NCBI RefSeq assembly: GCF_014192375.1
Contig: NZ_JACHXV010000003.1
Location: 310,001-374,000, forward strand
Length of the DNA stretch: 64,000 bases
Direction: 5' to 3'
Origin: Endobacter medicaginis
GTDB lineage: Bacteria > Pseudomonadota > Alphaproteobacteria > Acetobacterales > Acetobacteraceae
Below the pieces are notes generated by a model. The model saw nothing but the letters and a program-made list of their open reading frames with translations. It was not told the origin of the DNA and made no database searches. Every line of letters begins with the position of its first letter. The stretch's first letter is position 1. Below, in pieces: positions 15,557 to 23,636 of the stretch. A program made the position numbers and the translations under genes.

Positions 15557-17755
15557 TCAGCCCGGCAGCTTGTAGACCACGAGCTGGTCGGAGACCGGCG
15601 TCATCATGAAGTGGTGGCCGCCGGCCATGATGGCCAGATACTGCTTGCCGTCGACCTCGTAGGTCATCGGCGTCGCCTGGCCGCCGCCGGGCAGCACGTC
15701 GCTCCAGACGACCTTGCCGGTCTTGATGTCGATGGCGCGGATCTGGTTGTCGGTCGCTGCCGCGACGAAGACCAGCCCGCCGGCGGTGATGATCGGGCCG
15801 CCATTGTTGGGTGTGCCGATCTGGATCGGCAGGAAGGTCGGCAGGCCCCAGGGCCCGTTGGCGCGCGCGGTGCCGATCGGGTGCTGCCACAGCACCTTCT
15901 TCGTATGGATGTCGATCGCCTCGATCATGCCATAGGGCGGCTTGTTGCACATCATGTTGGTGAACTGATCCCAGAACGGGGTCACCACGATGCCATAGGG
16001 GGTGTCGGCCATCGCGCCGGCACCCTCGGCACCGCCGCCGCCGGGCTTGAAGTTCGGATCGTCGATCGGCATCAGCCCGAGCTTGTCGGCCTGCTTGCGG
16101 GTGACAAGCTGGTCGTACATCGGGGTGTTGTTCCAGTTGGCGATCACGACGCCGGTGGTCGGATCGTAGGCCATCGAGCCCCAGTCGGAACCGCCATTAT
16201 ATCCCGGATACTCGATCCAGGGCCTGTCGATGTGCGGCGGCGTGAACTCACCGACATAGGCCGCGCGACGATACTTGATGCGGCAGAACAGCTGGTCGAT
16301 CGGCGACATGCCCCACATGTCGCTTTCCTTCAGATCGGGGAAACCGAGCCGCGGAAAGGCGGTGGACCAGGGCTGGGTCGGTGCGCGCGGATCGCCAGGC
16401 ACCACTCCGGGCGAGGGCGCGGGCTTCTCCTCGACCGGGTAGTCCGCCACCGGCTGGCCGGTGCGGCGGTCGAGCACGAACGTCTGGCCGCGCTTGGTCG
16501 GCACCAGCAGGGCGGGGACGGTCTCGCCGTTGCTGCCCTTGTAGTCGAGCTTGGTCGGCTGCGAGCCGATGTCGTAGTCCCAGACGTCCTTGTGGACGGT
16601 CTGGAACACCCAGCGCGGGCTGCCGGTCTTGACGTCGATCGCGACGATCGAGGACGAGACGGCGTTCTCCTTGTCGGTGCGCAGCGCGGAGTAATAGTCG
16701 GCGGCCGAGTTGCCGGTCGGCACGTAGACCAGGCCCAGCTCGTTGTCGCCGGTCATCGTCGCCCAGGAATTCGGCGTGCCGCGACTGTAGAACTTGCCGT
16801 CGGCGGGCTGGTGATGGTCGTCGGGGTTGTTGACGTCCCAGGCCCAGGCGAACTTGCCGGTCTCTGCGTCGTAGCCGCGGATCACGCCCGAGGGGGCCCA
16901 GCGGCGCTGGCCGTCGAGCACCTCCTGATTGATGACAACGACGCCGTTGACGATCGGCGGCGGGCTGGTCATCGACACGAAGCCGGGCACCGACTCGCCC
17001 ATGCCCTGCATCAGGTTGACCTGGCCGTTGAAGCCGAAACCCTCGCAGGGCTTGCCGTCCTCGGAATCGACCGAGATCAGCCGCATGTCCAGCGTCGATT
17101 CGACGATGCGGGTGTGGCAGTGCTGGCCCTCGGGCACCGTCGATGAGGTGTAGTAGACCACACCCTTGCAGGCGGCGGTGTAGGGGATCGAGGCGTATTT
17201 GACGCCGGCGTCGAAGCGCCAGAGCTGCTGGCCGTTGGTGGCGTCCAGCGCCATGATGTCGTTGGTGGCCGAGCACATGAACAGCTTGCGGCCGACCTTG
17301 ATCGGCGTGGTCTCGGCGGCCCATTTGTTGGTCTGGCCGGGGGCCGGCTTGCTGCCGGTGTGGTAGATGAAGGCGCGCTCGAGCTTGCCGACATTCTCCG
17401 GCGTGATCTGGGTCAGCGGCGAATAGCGGTTCTGGCTGTCGTCACGGCCATAGGCCACCCAGTCGCCGGCGGCGGGGTTGGCGGAGAGCTGCGGGACCAT
17501 TGCCGGCAGGGTGGCTGGATCGATCTCGCCGATCGGCGGCAGGTTGGCGGCATTCACGCCCGGCGCCTGCGGCGCGCCCGGCGCTGGGGCGCGGAACTTC
17601 TGCGGCGTCGCGGTATCGTACTTGTCGGTACCGTCGCTGGTCGGATTGCCGGTGCCGGGGATGTTTTCCGAATGGCTGGCGACCTGGGCATGCAGGCCGG
17701 TCGCGGGCAGGGTGCCGCACAGCAGCGTGGCGGCGAGCAGATGAAGCTTGCGCAT
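15557..17755 (-). CDS. sldA: Periplasmic PQQ-dependent dehydrogenase, large subunit (SldA/glucose-quinate-polyol type)
   Basis: The 732-residue quinoprotein belongs to the glucose/quinate/shikimate/polyol dehydrogenase family, which oxidises sugars or polyols in the periplasm and gives electrons to ubiquinone. A signal peptide is visible (about residues 1-23, ending GLHAQ). The eight-bladed propeller starts at GDWVAYGRDDSQNRYSPL, and the catalytic Asp region is HKDVWDYDIGSQPTKLDY. Unlike glucose dehydrogenase, it has no fused N-terminal membrane domain; that domain is encoded separately just upstream, as in Gluconobacter sldBA, with one base between stop and start. The gene symbol is by analogy; the substrate could be glycerol, arabitol, sorbitol or quinate. 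No PQQ synthesis genes lie in the window. Confidence 0.85.
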   Translation of the reverse strand: MRKLHLLAATLLCGTLPATGLHAQVASHSENIPGTGNPTSDGTDKYDTATPQKFRAPAPGAPQAPGVNAANLPPIGEIDPATLPAMVPQLSANPAAGDWVAYGRDDSQNRYSPLTQITPENVGKLERAFIYHTGSKPAPGQTNKWAAETTPIKVGRKLFMCSATNDIMALDATNGQQLWRFDAGVKYASIPYTAACKGVVYYTSSTVPEGQHCHTRIVESTLDMRLISVDSEDGKPCEGFGFNGQVNLMQGMGESVPGFVSMTSPPPIVNGVVVINQEVLDGQRRWAPSGVIRGYDAETGKFAWAWDVNNPDDHHQPADGKFYSRGTPNSWATMTGDNELGLVYVPTGNSAADYYSALRTDKENAVSSSIVAIDVKTGSPRWVFQTVHKDVWDYDIGSQPTKLDYKGSNGETVPALLVPTKRGQTFVLDRRTGQPVADYPVEEKPAPSPGVVPGDPRAPTQPWSTAFPRLGFPDLKESDMWGMSPIDQLFCRIKYRRAAYVGEFTPPHIDRPWIEYPGYNGGSDWGSMAYDPTTGVVIANWNNTPMYDQLVTRKQADKLGLMPIDDPNFKPGGGGAEGAGAMADTPYGIVVTPFWDQFTNMMCNKPPYGMIEAIDIHTKKVLWQHPIGTARANGPWGLPTFLPIQIGTPNNGGPIITAGGLVFVAAATDNQIRAIDIKTGKVVWSDVLPGGGQATPMTYEVDGKQYLAIMAGGHHFMMTPVSDQLVVYKLPG

Positions 17756-17756
17756 G

Positions 17757-18140
17757 TCAGGCGGCTCCCAGCGGACGGACGGTATCGCGCCGGCGCAAGG
17801 CGGGCATGACGAGCAGGACGGCGATGGCGATCAGGGTCGGGCCGAACAGGCGCGGCAGCCAGCCCCACCAGTCGGTATCGGCGCTGGTCTCCCACATCGT
17901 CCACAGCAGCGTGGCGGCCCAGGCGAGCAGGAACAGCCAGGCGCCGGCCACACGTCCGGCGACGATCAGCGCTCCGGAGGCGAGCAGGACGACACCGCAG
18001 ATCAGGTAGTACCAGGACCCGCCCAGCCAGGCGAGATCTGCGCCGCCGACAATGAAGATCAGTCCAAAGAGCGCGATGAGCACTCCCAGCAACACGGAGA
18101 GGGCGCTGCCCGCTCCTCGTCTACGAACGGCAGCATTCAT
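17757..18140 (-). CDS. sldB: Membrane anchor subunit of the PQQ dehydrogenase (SldB type)
   Basis: The 127-residue membrane protein has four or five hydrophobic segments and matches the N-terminal membrane domain of membrane-bound glucose dehydrogenase: GGADLAWLGGSWYYLICGVV, then GAWLFLLAWAATLLWTMWE and a WWGWLPRLFGPTLIA segment. In Gluconobacter the equivalent SldB subunit (126 residues) is needed for activity of the large subunit and probably carries the quinone site. The frame is open to 18236, but the ATG at 18140 gives the expected length. The gene lies immediately upstream of the large subunit in one operon and is divergent from the GntP-family permease. Confidence 0.85.
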   Translation of the reverse strand: MNAAVRRRGAGSALSVLLGVLIALFGLIFIVGGADLAWLGGSWYYLICGVVLLASGALIVAGRVAGAWLFLLAWAATLLWTMWETSADTDWWGWLPRLFGPTLIAIAVLLVMPALRRRDTVRPLGAA

Positions 18141-18177
18141 CGCGTCCTGTCTCCATGGCGGATCGGTTGAGCTCCGA

Positions 18178-18191
18178 GCGGAACGTTCCGC
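18178..18191. promoter_or_regulatory. Perfect 14-bp palindrome, candidate operator for sldBA and gntP
   Basis: GCGGAACGTTCCGC is a perfect palindrome in the 179-bp divergent region between sldB and the permease. The central AACGTT with a CG core is of the kind bound by LacI-family sugar regulators. It lies 37 bp upstream of the sldB start and about 105 bp upstream of the permease leader, so one repressor could control both transcription units. The regulator is not encoded in the window. Confidence 0.4.
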
Positions 18192-18296
18192 AGCGGGCGC
18201 GGTTGCTTGCCGACGCCCCGGCCGGATGCTTAACACGCCAGGCCAAGAGCCGCGAAGCGGCCGCGCCGTCTCGGCGGCAGAGAGGGGGAGCAGGCG

Positions 18297-18323
18297 ATGC
18301 GATCCGGTCTGAACCGGTCTTGA
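18297..18323 (+). CDS. Eight-codon leader ORF coupled to the permease start
   Basis: An ATG at 18297 with a strong purine-rich site upstream (AGGGGGAG at about 18283-18290) opens a frame of eight codons, MRSGLNRS, ending in TGA at 18321-18323. The stop overlaps the TTG at 18320 that best starts the permease (TTGA). Ribosomes finishing the leader could restart on the TTG. Alternatively this marks a frameshift in the true N-terminus. Confidence 0.4.
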   Translation: MRSGLNRS

Positions 18324-19693
18324 GCGGCGCGGACGGGCTGGCGCTGGCGGGATGCGCCGCTGCGCTCGGGCTGATCGTGGTGGCGATCGTCGCCGGGCGT
18401 CTGCCGCCGTTCCTGGCGATCGTGCTCGGTGCCGGCGCCTTCGTCGGCATCGATGGCATGGCCATCGAGAAATCGGTCAAGGCGTTCACCAGCGGGGCCG
18501 GGACGATCTTCGGCGATGTCGGTCTGGTGATCGCACTGGGCGCGATGCTCGGCGCGCTGATGACGACCAGCGGCGCGGCCGACAGGGTGGTGCAGGCGAT
18601 GCTCGGCCGGGTCGGCGACCGCGCGATGCCCTGGGCGATCGCCGGCTGCGCGATGCTGGTCGGGCTGCCGCTGTTCTTCGAGGTCGGGCTGGTGGTGATG
18701 CTGCCGATCATCCTGTCGCTGTCGCGGCAGAGCGGCCGGCCGGTGATGGCGCTCGCACTGCCGGCACTGGCCGGGATGACGGTGCTGCATGCGCTGCTGC
18801 CGCCGCATCCGGGGCCGCTGATCGGGGTCTCGGTGTTGCATGCCGATCTCGGGCTGACGATGCTGCTCGGCGGGGTGGTCGCGGTGCCGGCGGTCACCCT
18901 GGCGGGGCCGCTCTATGCCCGGCTCGTCGCCCCGCGGATCGGCGCGGTGACGCCGCCCGAGGCGGCCGCGTCGTCGGTCCATGCACCCGCCGCCGGCACA
19001 GGCGATGCCGTGCCGGCGCTGTGGGCGTCGCTGACCATCCTGCTGCTGCCGGTGGTGCTGATGCTGGGCCGCACGCTCGCCCGCCTCGGGCTTGCGCATG
19101 ACGGTGCGGCGGCCGGCGTGCTGGAGGCGGTCGGCGAGCCGGTGCTGGCGATGGTGATCACCGTGATCGCGGCGGTGGTGCTGCTGTTCTGGGCGCGAGG
19201 GCGCGGCGGAGTGCGGCTCGGCGAGACGATGGAGCACGCGCTCGCGCCGATCGCCGGGCTGCTGATGACGATCGGCGCCGGCGGCGGGCTGAAGGGCGTG
19301 CTGCTCGCCGGCGGGCTGGCCGGGGTGATCGGCCGGCTGGCCGCACAGGCCGCAGTGCCGCCGGTGCTGCTGGCCTGGGGGATCGCCGTCTGCCTGCGTC
19401 AGGCGATCGGATCGGCGACCGTGGCGACGGTGACCACCGCCGGGCTGATCGCCCCGCTGCTGCTGCATCCCGCCCATCCCGACCCGCAGGAGGCGCTGCA
19501 TGCCTCGCTGCTGGTGCTGGCGATCGGCGCTGGTTCGGTGTTCTTCTGCCATGTCAACGATGCCGGCTTCTGGATGGTGCGCGGCTTCTTCGGTCTCGAC
19601 CTGCGGCAGACGGTGCTGAGCTGGTCGGTCCTGCAGACGATCGTGTCGGTGGTGGGTCTGGCCGGGGCGTGGCTGATCTGGATCGCGGTGTGA
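18320..19693 (+). CDS. GntP-family gluconate/sugar-acid:H+ symporter
   Basis: The 457-residue protein has about 12-14 hydrophobic segments and the pattern of GntP/GntT permeases: GDVGLVIALGAMLGALMTTS, MLVGLPLFFEVGLVVMLPII, LHALLPPHPGPLIGVSVL, AWGIAVCLRQAIGSATVATV and VFFCHVNDAGFWMVRGFF. These transporters import gluconate, ketogluconates or related sugar acids with protons. The reading frame extends back to 18155, but that part has no membrane segment or ribosome site and reads through the divergent promoter region. I therefore place the start at TTG 18320, coupled to the short leader. Being opposite a periplasmic sugar-oxidising dehydrogenase, it probably imports the oxidation product; this is inference. 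Confidence 0.85.
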   Translation: MSGADGLALAGCAAALGLIVVAIVAGRLPPFLAIVLGAGAFVGIDGMAIEKSVKAFTSGAGTIFGDVGLVIALGAMLGALMTTSGAADRVVQAMLGRVGDRAMPWAIAGCAMLVGLPLFFEVGLVVMLPIILSLSRQSGRPVMALALPALAGMTVLHALLPPHPGPLIGVSVLHADLGLTMLLGGVVAVPAVTLAGPLYARLVAPRIGAVTPPEAAASSVHAPAAGTGDAVPALWASLTILLLPVVLMLGRTLARLGLAHDGAAAGVLEAVGEPVLAMVITVIAAVVLLFWARGRGGVRLGETMEHALAPIAGLLMTIGAGGGLKGVLLAGGLAGVIGRLAAQAAVPPVLLAWGIAVCLRQAIGSATVATVTTAGLIAPLLLHPAHPDPQEALHASLLVLAIGAGSVFFCHVNDAGFWMVRGFFGLDLRQTVLSWSVLQTIVSVVGLAGAWLIWIAV

Positions 19694-19782
19694 GGCCTGC
19701 CGCTGTCGGGCCCGCCTGTGTCGACGGGTCATGTGCGGGAGCCTGGGCCCGGGGGAAGAAAAGACGCCAGGCCGGGCTGTCG

Positions 19783-20085
19783 TCAGGCAGGGGTTGCGGA
19801 GACGATCGCGGCGGTCGGCAGCGGTCCGAAGAGATGCGGGAACGGGTCCTGGTCCGGCTCGCTGCGGACCCACTCGATCGCGGCGCCGACGCGGTCGGGA
19901 TCGAAGCGCAGCACCAGCAGCCCGGTGGCGCCGGTGAAATGGCGGGCGAGCACGAAGCCCAGCTGGGCCTCGGTGCAGCAATGCAGGAAACCGTCGCGGG
20001 CGAGCGCTGCCGGGGCATAGACCTCGCCCGCCTGGGCGGCGGACCAGTCGGCCTCGGTGGCGACATGGCACAGGCTCTGGGACAT
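19783..20085 (-). CDS. DUF952 family protein
   Basis: The 100-residue protein matches DUF952, a small cytoplasmic domain related in fold to ADP-ribose-handling enzymes; no activity is established. Family marks are visible: HVATEADWSAAQAGEVYAP, GFLHCCTEAQL (the GFIH-like motif), RHFTGATGLLVLRFDPDRV and PFPHLFGPLPTAAIV. The length is typical. It starts at the ATG at 20085, divergent from rmuC with a 48-bp gap, and converges on the permease gene with about 90 bp between them. Confidence 0.85.
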   Translation of the reverse strand: MSQSLCHVATEADWSAAQAGEVYAPAALARDGFLHCCTEAQLGFVLARHFTGATGLLVLRFDPDRVGAAIEWVRSEPDQDPFPHLFGPLPTAAIVSATPA

Positions 20086-20133
20086 AAGGCGAATCTCTTT
20101 CGATCGAATCGGGAACAAGTGGTTAATGAGGGG

Positions 20134-21378
20134 ATGATCGAGTCGAACGATATCATCGTGTTGGGGCTGGTTGCGCTTTGCCTGCTGGCCCTCGCCTGTA
20201 CGCTTCTGGCGCTGCGTCGGCGTGATCCGGCGGTGGCGCGGCTGCTGCTGATGGCCGAACAGGGTGAGGGGGCGCGCCGGACGGAGGCGGAACAGGCCGG
20301 CCGGCGGCTGGTCGAGCTGGAGCGCGCGGTGATCGCGCGGCTGGAGCAGGGACGGGTCGAGACCGGCGACCGTCTGGGCGCGATCGCCACCACGCTGGCG
20401 CGCGAGCAGGGCGAGAGCCGGGTGGCGATGCAGGCCGCGCTGCGCTCGATGGCCGAGCAGAATGCGGACCGGCTGGCCGCCATCCAGCGCTCGGTCAACG
20501 AGCAGCTGCACGAGGCGGTCGAGAAGCAGATGCAGTCGAGCTTCGCGCGCGTGATCGAGCAGTTCACCGCCATCCAGAAGGCGGTCGGCGAGGTCGGCGC
20601 CGTCACCGCGCAGATCGGCGATCTCAAGCGGCTGTTCTCCAACGTCAAGACACGCGGCGGCTGGGGCGAGGCGCAGCTGCGCGCGATCCTCGACGACGTG
20701 CTGCCCGAGGGCGCCTATGCCGCGAATGTGCGGCTGACGGAGGGCAGCGGCGAGCTGGTCGAGTTTGCGGTGCGGATGCCCGGGCGGCAGGCCGGCGGGG
20801 CATGGCTGGCGATCGATTCGAAATTCCCCACCGAGGCCTATGAGCGCCTGATCGACGCGGTGGACGCGGTCGATGCGGAGGCCGAGCGCGCGGCGCGGCG
20901 CGGGCTGGAGAGCCAGCTGCGGCTGGAGGCGCGCAAGATCGCGTCAAAGTATATCGTACCGCCGGCGACGGTGGAGTTCGCGGTACTCTATCTGCCCACC
21001 GATGGGCTGTATGCGGAAGCCGCGCGTATCCCCGGACTGATCGACGCGCTGGGGCGTGAGCACAAGGTGCTGGTAATGGGGCCGAGCCTGATCCCCGCCC
21101 TGCTGCGCACCATCCATCTGGGCTACGTGACGCTGGCGATGGAGGAGAAGGCCGAGGCGATCGGCCGGCTGCTGGGCGCGACCAAGGGCGAGATGCTCAA
21201 GATGGACCAGGTGCTGGACAAGCTGGCGCGCAGTGCGCAGGCGATGGGCAACACCATCGAGCAGGCGCGGCAGCGCACGCGGGTGATGGGCCGCAAGCTG
21301 CGCGAGGTGGAGGCGGTCGAGGCGGAGGGGATCGAGTTCGAGGAGCCGATCGCGGCGCTGGGGGTCGGGGTGGAGTAG
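20134..21378 (+). CDS. rmuC: DNA recombination protein RmuC
   Basis: RmuC limits recombination at inverted repeats and has a nuclease-like core. The 414-residue protein has one N-terminal membrane segment (about residues 7-25), a long coiled-coil region to about residue 150, and then the RmuC domain with KTRGGWGEAQLRAILDDVLP, GGAWLAIDSKFPTEAYERL, ASKYIVPPATVEFAVLYLPT and VMGPSLIPALLRTIHLGY. The frame is open from 19669, but earlier codons overlap the divergent DUF952 gene. The ATG at 20134 puts the start right before the membrane segment; an in-frame GTG at 20119 is also possible. It occupies the place just upstream of rplK where secE-nusG normally lies. Confidence 0.93.
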   Translation: MIESNDIIVLGLVALCLLALACTLLALRRRDPAVARLLLMAEQGEGARRTEAEQAGRRLVELERAVIARLEQGRVETGDRLGAIATTLAREQGESRVAMQAALRSMAEQNADRLAAIQRSVNEQLHEAVEKQMQSSFARVIEQFTAIQKAVGEVGAVTAQIGDLKRLFSNVKTRGGWGEAQLRAILDDVLPEGAYAANVRLTEGSGELVEFAVRMPGRQAGGAWLAIDSKFPTEAYERLIDAVDAVDAEAERAARRGLESQLRLEARKIASKYIVPPATVEFAVLYLPTDGLYAEAARIPGLIDALGREHKVLVMGPSLIPALLRTIHLGYVTLAMEEKAEAIGRLLGATKGEMLKMDQVLDKLARSAQAMGNTIEQARQRTRVMGRKLREVEAVEAEGIEFEEPIAALGVGVE

Positions 21379-21380
21379 CG

Positions 21381-21430
21381 AGGTGCAGGAGGCAAGCCTC
21401 CTGCCGGGGTCCGGGGGAGCGCCCCGGGGG
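21381..21430 (+). repeat. Double-hairpin intergenic repeat, single copy (copy A)
   Basis: The element starts AGGTGCAGGAGGC and contains two hairpins: 21385-21393 with 21396-21404 (GCAGGAGGC/GCCTCCTGC) and CCGGGG with CCCCGG at 21411-21427, joined by a CCGGGGT linker. The same design recurs at 53916-53966, and related copies occur at 53803-53849, 32752-32799 and 32863-32905. It lies two bases after the rmuC stop and may also act as its terminator. Confidence 0.7.
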
Positions 21431-21460
21431 AAAAGTTCCCTCGCCCGGTTGACTTTGGCG

Positions 21461-21489
21461 TTGACTTCGCCTCCGGCCGGGCGTATCTG
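21461..21489 (+). promoter_or_regulatory. Sigma70-type promoter of the rplK operon
   Basis: TTGACT at 21461-21466 and TATCTG at 21484-21489 are separated by 17 bp, about 97 bp before rplK. A second TTGACT at 21449 lacks a well-spaced -10. The remaining leader up to 21585 probably holds the L1 autoregulation target known for this operon, but I cannot define the structure. Confidence 0.6.
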
Positions 21490-21585
21490 GCCGCTCTTCT
21501 GAGGAACGCGGGAGAGATCGCGGTGCTGGTGACAGCGCCGGGGTTTCGTGTGCACCGCGGTCCCGTTGGCTGAAAGGAGCCTGGG

Positions 21586-22020
21586 ATGGCCAAGAAAATC
21601 GTCGGCTACATCAAGCTGCAGATCCCGGCAGGCAAGGCGAATCCGTCGCCGCCGGTCGGTCCCGCGCTGGGTCAGCGTGGTCTGAACATCATGCAGTTCG
21701 TCAAGGAATTCAACGCGGCGACGCAGAACATCGAGCCCGGTACGCCGACGCCGGTGGTGATCACCGCGTTCGCGGACCGCACCTTCACCTTCATCACCAA
21801 GACGCCGCCGAACACCTTCTTCCTGCTCAAGGCCGCCAAGATCACCAAGGGCAGCCCGACGGTCGGCAAGTCGGCGCCGGTGGGCAAGGTCACGACCGCG
21901 CAGCTGCGCGAGATCGCCGAGACCAAGATCCAGCACATGAACGCCAACGACATCGACGGGGCCGTGCGCATGCTCGCCGGCTCGGCGAAGTCGATGGGTA
22001 TCACCGTGGTGGAGGGCTGA
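21586..22020 (+). CDS. rplK: 50S ribosomal protein L11
   Basis: L11 binds the GTPase-associated centre of 23S rRNA and takes part in factor binding and in RelA activation. The 144-residue protein is of family length and shows the N-terminal domain start [40 protein letters not shown], and the C-terminal RNA-binding part with [20 protein letters not shown] and [27 protein letters not shown] precedes the ATG. It is the first gene of the L11-L1 cluster and is followed by rplA after four bases. The usual upstream partner nusG is absent. Confidence 0.98.
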   Translation: MAKKIVGYIKLQIPAGKANPSPPVGPALGQRGLNIMQFVKEFNAATQNIEPGTPTPVVITAFADRTFTFITKTPPNTFFLLKAAKITKGSPTVGKSAPVGKVTTAQLREIAETKIQHMNANDIDGAVRMLAGSAKSMGITVVEG

Positions 22021-22024
22021 GATC

Positions 22025-22717
22025 ATGGCACACAACAAGCGTCATGCCGCTGCGGTGGCGAGTGTGAAGAAGGGCCATGCCTATCCGCTCGCGGAGGCGA
22101 TCGCCCTGGTGAAGGGTAATGCACGCGCGAAGTTCGACGAGACCGTCGAGATCGCCATGAATCTCGGCATCGATCCGCGTCATGCCGACCAGATGGTGCG
22201 CGGGCTGATCAGCCTGCCCAAGGGCACCGGCAAGACGGTGCGCGTGGGCGTGTTCGCCCGTGGCGCGAAGGCCGAGGAGGCGCTGGCCGCCGGGGCCGAT
22301 GTGGTGGGTGCGGACGACCTGGCCGAGAAGGTGCAGGCCGGCGAGATCGCCTTCGACCGCTGCATCGCGACGCCGGACATGATGGCCCTGGTGGGTCGTC
22401 TGGGCAAGATCCTCGGCCCGCGCGGGCTGATGCCGAACCCGAAGCTCGGCACGGTGACGATGAACGTCAAGGACGCGGTCATCGCGGCGAAGTCGGGCCA
22501 GATCGAGTTCCGCGCCGAGAAGGCCGGCATCATCCATGCCGGCATCGGCAAGGCGAGCTTCGACGAGGCGGCTCTGGCGGAGAACATCCGCGCGCTGGTC
22601 GACGCGATCCAGAAGGCCAAGCCGGCGGGGGCCAAGGGCACCTACCTGCAGAAGGTCGCGCTGAGCTCGTCGATGGGTCCGGGTGTGACAGTCGACGTCG
22701 CCACCCTGGCCGGCTGA
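22025..22717 (+). CDS. rplA: 50S ribosomal protein L1
   Basis: L1 forms the mobile stalk near the ribosomal E site and, in well-studied bacteria, represses translation of its own L11-L1 message. The 230-residue protein is of family length. Family motifs include [57 protein letters not shown] and [19 protein letters not shown]. It follows rplK by four bases. A strong hairpin begins eight bases after its stop, which separates it from the L10-L12 part of the cluster. Confidence 0.98.
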   Translation: MAHNKRHAAAVASVKKGHAYPLAEAIALVKGNARAKFDETVEIAMNLGIDPRHADQMVRGLISLPKGTGKTVRVGVFARGAKAEEALAAGADVVGADDLAEKVQAGEIAFDRCIATPDMMALVGRLGKILGPRGLMPNPKLGTVTMNVKDAVIAAKSGQIEFRAEKAGIIHAGIGKASFDEAALAENIRALVDAIQKAKPAGAKGTYLQKVALSSSMGPGVTVDVATLAG

Positions 22718-22724
22718 AGAGATA

Positions 22725-22760
22725 CGCCGCCCGCACCCCCGATCGGGGGTGTGGGCGGCG
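22725..22760 (+). terminator. Strong hairpin after rplA
   Basis: Arms at 22725-22742 and 22743-22760 form an 18-bp palindrome with one G-T pair (left arm CGCCGCCCGCACCCCCGA). There is no T-run. It is followed at 22770-22783 by a GGGGC-TTCG-GCCCC stem-loop with the very stable TTCG tetraloop. Together they may end or thin out transcription from rplKA before the L10 leader. Confidence 0.6.
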
Positions 22761-23031
22761 GACAGGGGTGGGGCTTCGGCCCCGTTCCGACAACCTGTCC
22801 AAGACCTGACGTGGGCCGTGTGCGGTCCTTAATGGCCCCCACCAGGGGGCTGGCGACGGGAAGACGGGATCGACCGGGGAATTTCGGTTCCCTCTGGTGG
22901 TTTTCCGGCTTGAGAAAGGGACAGGCGAACCGGGCCACCTCGATTCGAGCGATCGGATGAGGCGGCTCATGGGCAACCCGCCCTCTGTCTTCCCGCGCGA
23001 GCGGGGCAGGGGGCACGACGGAGACGGGACT
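22761..23031 (+). promoter_or_regulatory. rplJ leader region (probable L10 autoregulation target)
   Basis: The 314-bp gap between rplA and rplJ holds no plausible gene. After the two hairpins at its start, it contains the run GACCTGACGTGGGCC, a GGCCCCCACCAGGGGGCT hairpin near 22831, and the purine-rich GGGAAGACGGGATCGACCGG. This layout is that of the L10 leader, where the L10-L12 complex binds its own mRNA. I base this on position and general resemblance; no covariance test was possible. No clear promoter was identified in it. Confidence 0.5.
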
Positions 23032-23556
23032 TTGGACCGTACGGAGAAGCGGGAGTTCGTATCCTCCCTGGCCGCCGTGTTCGCCGATACGTCGATGGTC
23101 GTGGTCACCCGCAATGACGGGCTGAGCGTGGCCGATGTGACGAATCTGCGGGTGCGTGTGCGCAAGGCGGGTGCGACTTATAAGGTCGCGAAGAACCGGC
23201 TGGCCACGCTCGCCCTGGATGGGACCCGATTCGAGGGCATCTCACCGCTGCTGAAAGGACCGACTGCGCTTTCCTGGGCGCACGATCCGGTGGCGGTGGC
23301 GAAGGTGATCGTCGAGTTCGCCAAGACCAACGAGAAGCTTGTCATCATCGGTGGTGCGCTCGGCACCCAGACGCTCAATGCGGATGGGGTCAGGGCACTC
23401 GCCGAACTGCCGTCTCTGGACACGCTGCGCGCGCAGCTGGTGGGGCTCATCAGCACCCCGGCCACGCGGATCGCGGGTGTGCTCCAGGCGCCGGCAGGGC
23501 AGCTCGCTCGGGTCTTCGGGGCCTACGCCAAGAAGGACGAAGCGGAGGCGGCCTGA
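23032..23556 (+). CDS. rplJ: 50S ribosomal protein L10 (TTG start)
   Basis: L10 anchors the L12 dimers of the ribosomal stalk to 23S rRNA. The frame is open from 22897, but the conserved N-terminus DRTEKREFVSSLAAVFADTS is reached from the TTG at 23032, with GGAG eight bases upstream, giving 174 residues. Family features are SMVVVTRNDGLSVADVTNLR, the basic YKVAKNRLATLAL segment, and a C-terminal L12-binding helix (QLARVFGAYAKKDE). A non-ATG start is often seen for this gene in alphaproteobacteria and fits tight translational control by the L10-L12 complex. Confidence 0.95.
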   Translation: MDRTEKREFVSSLAAVFADTSMVVVTRNDGLSVADVTNLRVRVRKAGATYKVAKNRLATLALDGTRFEGISPLLKGPTALSWAHDPVAVAKVIVEFAKTNEKLVIIGGALGTQTLNADGVRALAELPSLDTLRAQLVGLISTPATRIAGVLQAPAGQLARVFGAYAKKDEAEAA

Positions 23557-23636
23557 GGCTGTCGCACGCACCAAAATCGCAAGTTCGTGATCGGACTTGC
23601 ACGGAACCACTCAGAAGCTACATTAGGAACTGACCC

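Noticed and set aside
18155..18319. N-terminal extension of the GntP permease by 55 codons
   Set aside because: It lies in the divergent promoter region, has no membrane segment or family match, and crosses the palindromic operator.
19681..19782. GGGCCC inverted repeat after the GntP gene as a terminator
   Set aside because: The arms are only six bases and far apart, with no T-run; not distinguishable from chance at this G+C content.
22897..23031. 45-codon extension of rplJ upstream of the TTG start
   Set aside because: It reads through the leader RNA; the conserved L10 N-terminus begins at the TTG with a good ribosome site.
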